Source: Congeria kusceri (taxonomy: Eukaryota > Mollusca > Bivalvia > Myida > Dreissenidae). From it: 64,000 bases of DNA. The notes under the pieces are model-generated. The model was not told the origin of the DNA. It did not search any database and saw nothing but the letters and a program-made list of their open reading frames with translations. This document shows, piece after piece, positions 39,601 through 49,916 of the stretch. Location of the stretch: NCBI GenBank assembly GCA_027627225.1, contig CM051034.1:7292058-7356057 (forward strand), given 5' to 3'. The position numbers were made by a program, and so were the translations under genes. How positions within the stretch are numbered: the stretch's first letter is position 1; the number at the start of each line of letters is the position of its first letter.

Positions 39601-42600
39601 ACAATTTAACAATTCTGGACACAGAGTGGAAATAATATTGATCAATAGGTCAAAGTCAGCATGCTATCAGTTTGACGGCATAACAAGAGCCTTTATCATA
39701 TTCAGAATCAAGGTAAACAACATACTACTGTGTAAGCAGGTGACAGGTGACAACATACTACTGTGTAAGCACAACAGGTAAACAACATACTACTGTGTAA
39801 GCAGGTGACAGGTGACAACATAAGCTAATGAAATCAAAAGGCCTGTTTGTGGATCTCCAATAATCCTAACTATATGAGGTGTGTCGTGGGAGAACCAAAC
39901 TGAATGCAGGTGCGTAAAGTGTCGTCCCGGATTAGCCTGTGCAGTTCGCACAGGCTCATTCGGGATGGCACTTTCTGGACACAGTGAATTTATGTTCAGA
40001 CGAGACTTCCTTGAAACAGAAAATATCCTAAAAGCGGAAAGTGTTGTCCCAGATCAGCCCATGCAGTCTGCGCAGGCTAATCCGAGGCAACACTTTACGC
40101 ACATGCATTAAGCTCGGTTTTCCCACAATACACCATATATGATTTCTTTTCAAACTGCCTTGCACACACATAACGATAATGCTTGCATCAGTTAAGTTGG
40201 CTTTGTAAAGTCAGATCACAGGGCAAAACTCTATACTGGTCACAATTGTTAACAGTCCCTGCAAAAGCCTGCAGACTAAAGTTTCACTCTCATTCCACAA
40301 ACCAGCACATAATGTGAGAAAATATATATTTCAAAGTTCACAAAATAAAAAAGCATTTTATAAAAACATCATTACAGTATACATTTTGTACTTGGAAGAC
40401 ATATGGGTATTTTAAGCTATCGTGCACATGCAACACAATCTACTCACAAGCGAAGTCCATGTCTGCCTTGTCTTTAGGCTGGTAATCGAGGTAGTTGATT
40501 TTCTGCGACTTCTCGATCTTCACCTCTCCTACCACCCTCGTTAGCTGCATATACAAAGACAGGAGTGACAACATCATCTGACCTGCTTAGTATTAAGTCT
40601 GTATTTTTTCGAGTATCTTTGACAATTACCAATTACTTCGTATAGCATATATGGTACATGTGACATGCTGTAAAAATATTTTATTTTGTGGTGGTCTAAT
40701 TTACGCAGTCAGAACATGTAAAACACCACGTAATATATCAGTTATTTATATTTAGTAACAAATAATTGACCGGTTAGCGTTGGTTACTGCAGTAATAACC
40801 GACGGTTTGGAGTTCCAATGCGTAGGAAATGAACCACGAGGGCGATAGCAATATAACAAGCATCTGAACAACCAACTGTTCTTTATTTCTGCCTGCAATA
40901 ACCAACACTAACCCGTTAATTATTTTGATTCTAACATGATCTTATATAAAGATTGTCTGTATTTTTAAATGTTATGAATGAGAACTATACTTATCTATAC
41001 TCTGTCCATTTTCCGCAAGGTACATTCACACGTGCATTTCAGTAACGTCAATAAATCATAACAATTCAAAATGACGTCAACTTCATTGATAAACATTGAG
41101 CGAATGACATCATACTTATTGAAAATACAGTGAAAACATTATGCTTACAGGCACAAATTAAAAGCATATTAACAAAATGTAAACATTTTTGTGAACTTAA
41201 ATATAAAATATGTACAAATGTGGTTTTACATACTGCAGAAATTATTTGTTCGTCACAATTTTGCTATCGCACATGTTAGCATGTACATTTTACATAAAAA
41301 TGTCTTTGAATTTCTGGAACTATTTTTAAAACAATAGGCTCCGCCCATTATTTGTTGCAGAATAACCCATTTTTGATTTCCTTCTCTATCTATGGAAAAC
41401 TAGCTGCGTGCCCTGTTAGAAATATAAACAACTGATATATTTACCTGGTGTCTTTAATTTGGGCTATGTTTAATTAGCCAACAAATCATGCATCAGGTTT
41501 CTTATAGTTGTGTAAGGGCAAAAAACATGCACTTAATGTTTTCTGAAAAGTAAATTTACAATAGTAAGAAATGCAGAGGTGAACAAAATATGCTGACAAT
41601 ATACTGACCTCTTCCATGGCCTCAGGGTCCAAACAATCTCCGTCATCATTGAATTTAGAAAACCAGTCATCTTCATCCTCATCTTTTTCAGCATTCATAT
41701 TACTCTGGGAACGAGTCAACTCTTCGTCAAGCCTTTTGGTTCCTGTTTTTACATTTCCTCCTGAACTTTCTACTTCTTGAGCAGTATTTGCGTCTTCATC
41801 TTCAGGTACCTTCAATTTTTCTTTTGTCTTTTTACCAGGTTTTAATATTTTATGCTTAGTTTTCTTTTTCTCCTTTGTTGAACCCTTATTCGCTGCACCA
41901 TCTTCAAGATGAGTTACTGGAACAGGTTCTGTCATATTACCGGTCCTATCAAGTTCAGAAACAAGACCACTTTGCTGTTTGTCAATGTCAACTATTTCAG
42001 AGTCTTCACCCTTATCAAGGTCTTGAGCACTGTCATGATTCTCTGATAAGGCAACAGGATCGGATTGTTCTGATATCTTATAAGGTTCTATAGTATCATC
42101 ACTTGGAATAGTTACTTCACTTCCACTAAATGTAGGCCCCTGCACAGTTGCACTGTCATCTCTATCAGTTCCTGAACACTCTATATTGGCTAAACTTGCT
42201 AACTGATCTGGTATAAGCTCACTGCGAACATTGTTACCAGAATGAGCCAACAGTGCATTGTCTGTACCTGAGAAAGCATCATCCACTTCTTCAATTTCTG
42301 AATCATTTCTAACTGCATTATCTTCATCAATACTCCTCTTGCTCAGTATATCTTCCTCTTCATTAACTAAATCTGTTCCACAAAATTCTTCTTTTTTCCC
42401 ATCATTTTCTCCTTGTTTTACATCAGTTTCTTCTTCTTTTACATCCATTTCTTCTGTTTTCACTTCCATTTCTTCTTTTTTCACATCTTTTACATCTACT
42501 TTGTCTGATTTCATATCAAGTTCTTCTTTCTCATCCATTTTATCTCCTTTCACATCTATTTGTCCAACTTGTAAATTATTTTCACCCACTTTCATACTGA

Positions 42601-45600
42601 TTATCTCTTCCTTTTCATTCATTTCTGCAGCTTTTGTATCCATTTCTTTTGCCTCTTCTCGACTATCGAAAGGCTCGTGTACAACTGGCTGTAGACTGTC
42701 CCCTATCATGATCCCTGAGCCAATATCATTACTTTCCATGCCACAGAATGAATCTTGTTCTTGATGACATTGTAAACCATGTGGAGACTGATGCTGCTGT
42801 TCCTGTTGCTGATTGCTTCCCTGCTGGGGATGATGATGATGTTCAGAATGTTTTTGATGCTGCTGCTGAGGCTGCTGATGTTCAGTTTCTGGTTTCTGCT
42901 GATGTTGCTGATGATCCATCTGCTGCTGCTGTCGTTTCGCTCGTGGAACATAAACCTGAACTTCGGCCCTCTTTTTTCTCGTCCTAAAAATAGCAAATAA
43001 GAATATGTGATTACTTTTTTATAAAAAAGGAACTAAAAATCTGTGATTTCTGTACTATATCACAAATGCATTAAGGACACACATAAAACATTATTGTTCT
43101 ATTATTTAATTAAAGAATTATTTAAAAAAATAGCGCCAGATATCGTTCTGAGAAGAGGGTAATTCTATCAAATTCTGTGAGGGTAAATGTACATTAATCC
43201 ATAATGTATGGGTAAATGTACTTTCAGTCAGGTGAAAAACGATGCAAAAGAATGCGAAGATTAACCTCCAAGGCCCATATGCACCTACCCATTCTTAGAC
43301 TTAAAAATAAAGAATAGACTTAGACTCAAGAAAAAATCTATGTGTGTTCAGAAATATGCTGGTACCAATGTTGATTGTGTCATTAACAAATTGTTCTAAA
43401 TAACGACTGTTATAAATAGAGTTAATAGTGAAGACCAAGTAATATTCAAACAGCCGTTGTAGAACAGAACAGTTTTAAGAATATTCTTCTTTCTTCGTCT
43501 TAAGTCTAAGAATGGGTTGGTGAAAACGGACCCTTACTAGAATTTATTTTATGCTTTTAGGGGATTTATAGGGAAATATCAATGAAATAAAATTGATATT
43601 CACTGTTTTCAAACAGTGAAAATAAAACTGGTAATTCACCTTTTTAAAAAAAAAATGAAAATGACCACTTTGATAATGGAACTTTTTCACCGGGATGTGG
43701 GAAAAAAAAAAATCATGTTTAAGCAAAAAAAAAAAAAAATTGTTGGTTTCGGTAGAATATTGATTTCTGATTCACTCGTGATCACAGACAAAATTATATT
43801 TTCACTCGTGAAAATATAAATTTCTATTCTTACTCTTGAATTAAAATCGATATTCTACCCAAACCAACAAATATCCTCTATTATAATGTAGTCAATGTTT
43901 CAAATATCCTCTATTATAATGTAGTCAATGTTTCAAATATCCTCTATTATAATGTAGTCAATGTTTCAAATATCCTCTATTATAATGTAGTCAATGTTTC
44001 AAATATACTCTATTATAATGTAGTCAATGTTTCAAATATACTCTATTATAATGTAGTCAATGTTAATATCCTCTATTATAATGTAGTCAATGTTTCAAAT
44101 ATCCTCTATTATAATGTAGTCAATGTTTCAAATATCCTCTATTATAATGTAGTCAATGTTTCAAATATCCTCTATTATAATGTAGTCAATGTTTCAAATA
44201 TCCTCTATTATAATGTAGTCAATGTTTCAAATATCCTCTATTATAATGTAGTCAATGTTTCAAATATCCTCTATTATAATGTAGTCAATGTTTCAAATAT
44301 CCTCTATTATAATGTAGTCAATGTTAATATCCTCTATTATAATGTAGTCGATGTTAATATCCTCTATTATAATGTAGTCAATGTTTCAAGAAGACAACAG
44401 GAATGTTTTAAATATGGAATTTCTACACAGACATGCCTTGAACAGTTGGATATCATTTATTTCCATTTGTATGTAAACATTTAAAATATTTTTTGTGTAA
44501 ATGTACACCATGATTTTATTTTCTATGCTTATCTTGTGATTTTCCAACCACATATAAATTATGCATGTAAGTAAATAACGCGAGTAGATGCCTTATCTGG
44601 TCATGTGACCAAACGGTTAATAAGTTCATACCTTTCTTGTTTGTTCTTCTCCGACCCACTTGGCCCATCTGTGTTCACAGTGTTTCTGACACCCCTATGT
44701 GCATTGTCAGTGCTGTTCGAATCCTGAGAGGAGATTCTTGGGCTCTGTCCCTACATTTTTTATGCAAAAATTGTAAAAAATTACTTGTACCGTAATTTCT
44801 CCTGTATAAACCACTTTTTTTTCATCCAAAATTCGCCTCATTTTTTCGGTGTATCTTATACGCTGATATAAGCAAAAACTCCCAGTTTTTCGAGCATAAA
44901 TATCATTCGTGGTATTTTGGCCGCCATTTTGAATAGACCAACCTTATAAAGACTGTATGCTATTTGCATGTTTTAATTACAACATGCAACATTGAAATTA
45001 CTCTTTTTGTTTTTCTCCTGTAGTCAGTCTTATTGAGCCACAATCCAAGTTTGTCAGCATAACTAAAATGTTAAATCTTTCCTCCAGTGTTCATAAAGGC
45101 CTTAAGTGTGAAAATTAACAGTTCAGCATATGCATATAATATCACTTTCTTCAATTATCTGATTTACTGAAAACATTTACAAAAGACTTTTCTAAATTTG
45201 TATTAGGGATTTGTAGATCAATTAATATGTTGAAGTCATACTGAACACAAGGACTGTATTCTTTTATGTCACATTTCGGTATAATGTGAATGTTATTTCT
45301 AATTTACTGCTACTTTCAGGTAAAGTTCAGCTGTATGGGTTACATACCGAGCTCGACACATCCTGTCTAGCTACTGGTGACCCCCCATCGCGCCAGTCAT
45401 CTGGGCTGTCGTCATAGCGATCATTGGTCCAATCACCCCCACCCACTGAAAACATGAAGAAAAGGTTGGTAAGAATAATTTTATAATACATTTGTGTTAA
45501 CACATACATGTTCACCAAAATGCTTTAAAAGTAAATAGGAATAGCACCTGTTATGACTTCAGTTCTCACTAAGGAGCTATGTGGACCCTGAACTGTACCT

Positions 45601-47951
45601 GTGTACGGGGAGGCGTTACCAGGGCTTGGAGAAGGTCTGTCCCTATATTTTGATCGTGCCCTGCCTCTCATGTCGCCACGGTCTCCTTCCCTGCATGACA
45701 CAGTGTGAATTAGCTTTCAAGTAAATGATAATCACACTTTCCCAAAACTTACTTTGAAACTAAGGCTTGTGATTGTGTCCAAAAAAAATAATAAAGTTAA
45801 TTCAGAAGAATCCTTATATAATAGAATTATCTGGAATGCAAAAAAGCTGATACCTATGGAATGAAGTTACCCAGCCACCAAACTTTAATAAAGTTATATT
45901 TTTTTTTATATACATATATACACATAACTCATAATGCTTAGAAATAAATTACCATCAAATAATAACAATATGTAAAATAGAAAAATAATAATTTGACATT
46001 ACGATAAAGTGGTAGCTTTATAAAATATATAGAAATGATTTAATATGAGAAAAGTTTTGTTATATTTCTCTGCATTTCTGTGAAATGTTATTTATTGGGC
46101 CCATTAACTGAGATCACCTGCTGCTTAGTAGAGCCTCTCTCCGGCAGACAACAGTACGTCTGGCCGCCCCACTGCCGACGGAGAAGCTGTGGAGCTGAGG
46201 GAACGCCTGGGCAGTATGATGGGTGAGGAAACGATGATAGTTGTCCACAGGAGGGTAGAGGAGCACTCTGCAAACGAGACACCTTAAATAATAGTCCATA
46301 TTATGGATTATAGTATTATTAGTTTACTTTTGTTTTTTTGAACATAAAAATAATTATTTTTTCAGCATCAGAATTTTTAATGGCAGACAAAAACAAGATT
46401 TTGTGTTTGATAACACACATGCCCCCGGTTGGTGCTGAGTAGCCCATTTCTTAGTCTAAATTAGGACAAGGTCAAGGTCAAAGTGAGGTTGGGTGATATG
46501 GGTGGATTGGGAATGGTCATAAGTAAAAACTGTGTAAATATCCAAGTGTTGTAGCAAGCAGAGTTGGTGCTAGACGAAACGGTCAAATCTAGTTAACCAA
46601 GAAATGGCACTATGAATTATTATAAGTCCAAATTAGTTCAAGGTCGAGGTCAAAGTAAAGTTGGGTGATATGGGTGGATTGGGCATGGTCATAAGCAACA
46701 ACTGTGTAAGTATCCAAGTGTTGTAGCAAGCGGTGTTGGTGCTAGACGAAATGGTAAAATCTAGTTAACCAAGAAACAGCCCATTAGTTCAAGGTCAATG
46801 TCAAAGTGAGGTTGGGTGATATGGGTGGATTGGGAAAGGTCATAAGTAACAACTGTGTAAGTATCCAAGTGTTGTAGCAAGCGGTGTTGGTGCTAGACGA
46901 AATGGTAAAATCTAGTTAACCAAGAAACAGCCCATTAGTTCAAGGTCAATGTCAAAGTGAGGTTGGGTGATATGGGTAGATTGGGAAAGGTCATAAGTAA
47001 CAACTGTGTAAGTATCCAAGTGTTGTAGCAAGCGGTGTTAGTGCTAGACGAAATGGCAAAATCTAGTTAACCAAGAAACAGCCCATTAGGTCAAGGTCAA
47101 TGTCAAAGTGAGGTTGGGTGATATGGGTAGATTGGGAAAGGTCATAAGTAACAACTGTGTAAATATCTAAGTGTTGTAGTAACCGATGCTGGTGCTAGAC
47201 GAAATGGTAAAATCTAGTTAACCAAGAAATGGCACTTTTGAATTATTTTAGTCCAAATTAGGTCAAGGTCAAAGTGAGGTTGGCTGATATGGGTGGATAG
47301 GGAATGGTCATAAGCAACAACTGTGTAAGTATCAAAGTGTTGTAGTCAGCGGTGTTGGGGCTAGACGGAACGGTAAAATCTACTTACCTTGTCACGGACG
47401 TAAGAACGGATGGAAGGACGGTCAGGACGATCACTATATGCCTCCTGCATCAAGATGCCAGGGGCATAAAAATATTGAGAAAGTGCTCAAAAACTGTTTG
47501 TTGTGGTATTGTTTTTCTTTTTCTATTTAACTGAAAAAATGCAGTCAATCTGTAATAACATTTTCTCTCGTAGAAGAGGTATAAAAGCGAACATGCACCA
47601 ACCAGCAATATCCCCAGACGTTTAATAGCTGTGTACATATATTTTGTTGACACTGATTACATCTTTACCAATACTCTTAATATTGATCTTTGCACATGGA
47701 AAACTATTTAATTTAAGAAAGAATATTTACGTTTTTAAAAATGAAACGAATGCAACTGAAAGTCTGTTAAGTTGTGAAAAAGAGCAATGCTGACTGATTG
47801 ATCACAAATGGATTTATAACCATGCATGATGCATACACATTTATCCGTGACTGCTCCAGAAATGTTTGCAATTCCTCGTTAATAGAGCTGATAAACTTCT
47901 CATCCAACGCTGACAGATAGCGATCATTTAAATATGACGCCAGTGTGAAAC
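36549..47951 (-). CDS. R3HCC1L-like: R3H and coiled-coil domain protein, R3HCC1/R3HCC1L family (12 exons, first exon not found)
   Basis: Exons on the minus strand, 5' to 3': 47951-47837, 46267-46118, 45690-45548, 45445-45348, 44750-44632, 42983-41609, 40544-40448, 39500-39419, 39208-39138, 38517-38422, 37185-37045, 36625-36549. Every junction is GT-AG and every codon phase agrees, giving about 853 residues plus stop. Order of parts: N-terminal FISSINEELQTFLEQ; R3H-like VLLYPPVDNYHRFLTHHTAQ with FSVGSGAARRTVVC; a VYVPRAKR motif; a long Gln/His- then Lys/Glu-rich acidic middle in the 1,375-nt exon; an RRM-like C-terminus ([29 protein letters not shown]); then EFLQPYKPRPETTAAAARRL and a basic coiled-coil tail. 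Length and layout fit R3HCC1L better than the shorter R3HCC1. The function is poorly defined; RNA association is inferred from the domains. The initiating exon lies to the right of 47,951. Confidence 0.93.
37045..37185 (-). CDS. R3HCC1L-like exon 11
   Basis: Acceptor atgtttcag and donor aaag/gtttgt. Codes EFLQPYKPRPETTAAAARRL, then VAGALGIATSVSKEKREKER and QQLKEAK. This is the clearest family signature in the gene. Confidence 0.95.
37240..37785. repeat. 33-bp minisatellite (array I) in the intron before exon 11
   Basis: About 16 diverged direct units, such as cctctccaacactagactgt followed by atcattttaccca. Aligns with array II (ct.tatcatt....ccacct), so both descend from one 33-bp unit. Confidence 0.92.
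37790..38433. repeat. 33-bp minisatellite (array II) built from the exon 10 splice donor
   Basis: About 19 direct units. Read on the gene's strand, each contains tgtacag followed by gtgg(g/c)aac. The junction at 38,422/38,421 (attgtacag/gtgggaac) is the first of these, so the array is an expansion of the exon 10 3' end plus intron start. A partial unit breaks the regular spacing at about 38,120-38,135. Read through on the minus strand, the first 8-9 units keep exon 10 open and code CTGGNNDIALY-like 11-mers. Confidence 0.95.
38422..38517 (-). CDS. R3HCC1L-like exon 10
   Basis: Acceptor tttttcag. Codes (A)QDALNTVHPLLKTCPLSMAS and RQSKLKAKHCT, with the next Glu codon split after its first base. 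The donor is the first copy of the 33-bp array, so the precise 3' end is ambiguous in steps of 33 nt; this one gives the best family match (KHCT/EFLQP). Confidence 0.9.
39138..39208 (-). CDS. R3HCC1L-like exon 9
   Basis: Acceptor ttccgacag and donor gcgg/gtatgg. Codes [20 protein letters not shown] and EVA, the second half of the RRM-like fold. Confidence 0.94.
39419..39500 (-). CDS. R3HCC1L-like exon 8
   Basis: Acceptor gactttcag and donor ttat/gtgagt. Codes [20 protein letters not shown] then TAFQAF, with the final Met codon split. Confidence 0.94.
39720..39822. repeat. Short direct repeats in intron
   Basis: Three copies of catactactgtgtaagca, two of them followed by ggtgacaggtgacaacat. 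Confidence 0.8.
39875..40135. mobile_element. Complete 261-bp palindromic MITE with TATA target duplication
   Basis: Starts tgaggtgtgtcgtggg and ends ttttcccacaatacacca; these ends and about 90 further bases are inverted copies. Inner foldbacks (attagcctgtgcagttcgca / its complement) occur in both arms. Flanked by TATA on both sides (39,871-39,874; 40,136-40,139). Same length as the copy at 56,098. Confidence 0.85.
40448..40544 (-). CDS. R3HCC1L-like exon 7
   Basis: Acceptor gtatatgcag and donor gctt/gtgagt. Enters in phase 0. Codes LTRVVGEVKIEKSQKINYLD and YQPKDKADMDFA. Confidence 0.92.
40755..41000. mobile_element. Foldback element, opposite-orientation relative of 18,115-18,400
   Basis: Inverted pair ataattgaccggttagcg / acccgttaattat, followed by ttctaacatgatct and aatgagaact, which match the complement of the element in the ENTPD intron. 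Confidence 0.5.
41609..42983 (-). CDS. R3HCC1L-like exon 6 (long acidic exon)
   Basis: Acceptor tatttttag and donor agag/gtcagt; 1,375 nt. Begins TRKKRAEVQVYVPRAKR, then a Gln/His-rich tract (42,930-42,770), then repeated MDVK/KEE-type charged segments (about 42,640-42,380), a Ser/Asp/Glu-rich stretch, KKKTKHKILKPGKKTKEKLK, and DEDEDDWFSKFNDDGDCLD at the end. The middle is predicted to be disordered. An open frame continues 120 nt past the donor, but the phase and family match support the splice at 41,609. Confidence 0.93.
43274..43533. mobile_element. MITE with cacctacccattcttagact ends
   Basis: Inverted ends cacctacccattcttagac (43,281) and gtctaagaatgggttggtg (43,504-43,522), about 250 bp, in the intron upstream of the long exon. 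Confidence 0.65.
43868..44390. repeat. 33-bp minisatellite (array III)
   Basis: About 16 direct units of aaatatcctctattataatg plus tagtcaatgtttc, nearly identical, with a few 29-bp units (atgttaatatcc). It lies in the intron between exons 5 and 6. Confidence 0.95.
44632..44750 (-). CDS. R3HCC1L-like exon 5
   Basis: Acceptor aaaaaatgtag and donor gaaag/gtatga. Codes GQSPRISSQDSNSTDNAHRG and on to SGSEKNKQE. Disordered and not well conserved, but the phases fit both neighbours exactly. Confidence 0.82.
45348..45445 (-). CDS. R3HCC1L-like exon 4
   Basis: Acceptor atgttttcag and donor ctcg/gtatgt. Codes GGGDWTNDRYDDSPDDWRDG then GSPVARQDVSSS, an acidic linker. Confidence 0.85.
45548..45690 (-). 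CDS. R3HCC1L-like exon 3
   Basis: Acceptor gtcatgcag and donor acag/gtgcta. Codes EGDRGDMRGRARSKYRDRPS and onward to RTEVIT. Basic, RG-containing linker after the R3H region. Confidence 0.85.
46118..46267 (-). CDS. R3HCC1L-like exon 2 (R3H-like domain)
   Basis: Acceptor gtttgcag and donor gcag/gtgatc. Codes VLLYPPVDNYHRFLTHHTAQ and FPQLHSFSVGSGAARRTVVC. This is the R3H-like nucleic-acid-binding core of the family. Two other frames are open by chance; only this one fits the phases and the family. Confidence 0.93.
46419..47470. mobile_element. 1.05-kb interspersed element with ~150-bp internal units
   Basis: Starts acatgcccccggttgg and ends gcatcaagatgccaggggcat. About six direct units contain 'gtgaggttgggtgatatggg', 'tatccaagtgttgtagcaag', 'gtgctagacgaaatgg' and 'ctagttaaccaagaaa'. 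A ggatggaaggacgg linker precedes the right end. It sits in the intron between exons 1 and 2 of the R3HCC1L-like gene. Confidence 0.7.
47837..47951 (-). CDS. R3HCC1L-like exon 1 of this window
   Basis: Acceptor ttttttcag and donor aatgt/gtatgc. Codes FTLASYLNDRYLSALDEKFI then SSINEELQTFLEQSRIN, joining in frame to VVLLYPP of exon 2. Entry phase (two bases, gt) requires an upstream exon ending in one base of a codon; I could not find it. Confidence 0.85.
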
Positions 47952-48623
47952 CTGAAAAAAATATCACTGAGTATTGAAACATTTGATTTTCATTTCAAAA
48001 GCTTTAATTTATGCCAAACAAATTATTTTATGGGGTCTGACTAAATAATTACACATAACAGTGGAGTCTGAGTCATCCATACTGGGTCAGTTTTGATAAA
48101 TCAATTACCGGTATAAGCTTTAAAACTTATAACAAATAAAGTTCATTAAAATGCATGAAACAAAAACAACATAATTGGCTAGTTTTCTAAAATACAAATT
48201 CCAGCATTACCATATTTCTTTTTTTTCCTTTGACTTGTAACTTTATATGAATATGAAACCAATACCGGGAAATGGAATTTTCTAGTAAAAATGTCAGTGA
48301 CAGCTAAAAATCCATTTTTTATACAAACTTCTCCACATGGCTCTTGAATTTGGAAATTTATTGGATTTCAGAAATCAAATGTTGTTTACTGGAATGTTTA
48401 AAGAGGCACATTTGTTGTTAAGATCTGCAAGGTTTTTTTGTTTGTTTGTTTGTTTGGATTTTTTGCCATTTTTTACAGTATTTCAGTCATATCATGTGGT
48501 CAGTTTACCAGTACTAAGTACACATACCTATGGCAGTAACTGACAACTGCCCTACTTGAATCACAGGTAGGGGGAGAATGGCTGTAGAAATAATTTCATG
48601 ACCAATCCCCACACAAGTTATGC
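47952..48623. other. Upstream of the R3HCC1L-like exons, nothing recognised
   Basis: Probably first-intron sequence. The 68-codon open frame at 48,337 on the opposite strand has a T-rich stretch and no family resemblance. Confidence 0.35.
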
Positions 48624-48691
48624 GGCCGGGCTGGGATTCGAACTCATGATCCCCGGATTGACAGTCCAGCACTCTACCGAGCTAGCCGGGC
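48624..48691 (-). other. tRNA-Asp(GTC)-like sequence, probably SINE head or pseudogene
   Basis: On the minus strand an A-box (tagctcggtagagtg), an anticodon arm with loop ctgtcaa (GTC) and a B-box (gagttcgaatccc) are in order. The acceptor stem has one mismatch (C-C) and the T-stem pairs at only three of five positions. The features suggest tRNA ancestry but not a working gene. Confidence 0.5.
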
Positions 48692-49916
48692 CCAGCAAGA
48701 TCTGTAGGGTGATCACCCATGATTCATGATTCTTTTCTCATATGCATGTGCCCCATGATTAACAGTCCTATTCTATATGTATATCTGTACATATGTACAT
48801 CTGTGTTATGTAGTGTGAATGAAAGTGACTAATTTCTAAATAAATTTAGAGAATAGAGACTTAGAATGTGTTCTGTGACCTAGTTCAAGAGATTGTCACC
48901 ACTTACGTCTTCTACTTTTTCATGTCTTGTAATAACACTATGAACAAATACTGCATAGAATACATGATAAAAGAAAATCAATAACAATCACAACGAAAAA
49001 CATACTATAAGAAATAGATGGGCCAAATCACTTGTCTGCTAATTTAATGTTGTTGTTGTTTCGATTTTGTGAACAGTCTCAGTAGATGTTTGCCTTTGCA
49101 ATCGTCTACTGTATAGGTTAGAAACTAGTAAATCAGATTTCTTGCCAACCTCCGCGCAGATATTTGAATGATTCAGAGCATAGCTCTAATCAAATCCCTG
49201 CCGTCATATCAAACCACGTGATGATGATCGATTTAAATTTTCTAGATATTATTTATGGTTTTAATTAGTTATTTTCTTTTTCTAATTTCAATATTGACTG
49301 CAAACGATATACTGGTCATGGACGTAATTCCGGCCTGTACGTAAATATTCGGCCACCCTTCAAAAAGCGTTTTTGCGATAGAGATTAATATTGTTTTAAA
49401 ACAATTAGCAAAAGAACTTCCTATAGCAACAGACTTCTACAGATTTTTCGATTCCAGTCAGTATATCGTTATTTACTTTTGAATTGATATCTCAGTAGCA
49501 TAACAGGAAATATTGAGTCACGTGGGGAAACTGACATCATCATAAGCACGCACCGAAAATATGGTGTTGCATGATTACAGATTTAAATTAATATTTCTTC
49601 TAACCGTTAACAAATTTTCACAAGCAAATTTGATGAAATAGGAAACACCCGCTTCTGTTTAAAAGATCACATCACTATTTTGCCCAGACATGTTTCCTCT
49701 TTAAATGTGTTATGTCAGATTTTCTTACAATTATCGCTGAATTTAATACCAATATCATCGTAAACTCTAGGCAGCCCCGGTATGTTTATGTTGTAGCCGT
49801 TTATGTTGTAGTTTATGTTGTAGCCTTCTTCAGCGAAGGGGTTACTCAAGGAATCTAGAATATTCAGCCCCTAGATTTATCCGGTCCCAGTTCTAGTTCG
49901 CAATTCAGTAGGCAAA

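Noticed and set aside
41486..41608. Extension of the long R3HCC1L-like exon past 41,609
   Set aside because: The frame stays open by chance. A GT donor in the right phase and the match of the next exon show this is intron.
48624..48691. Functional tRNA-Asp gene
   Set aside because: The T-stem pairs at only three of five positions and the acceptor stem has a C-C mismatch; more likely a SINE head or pseudogene.
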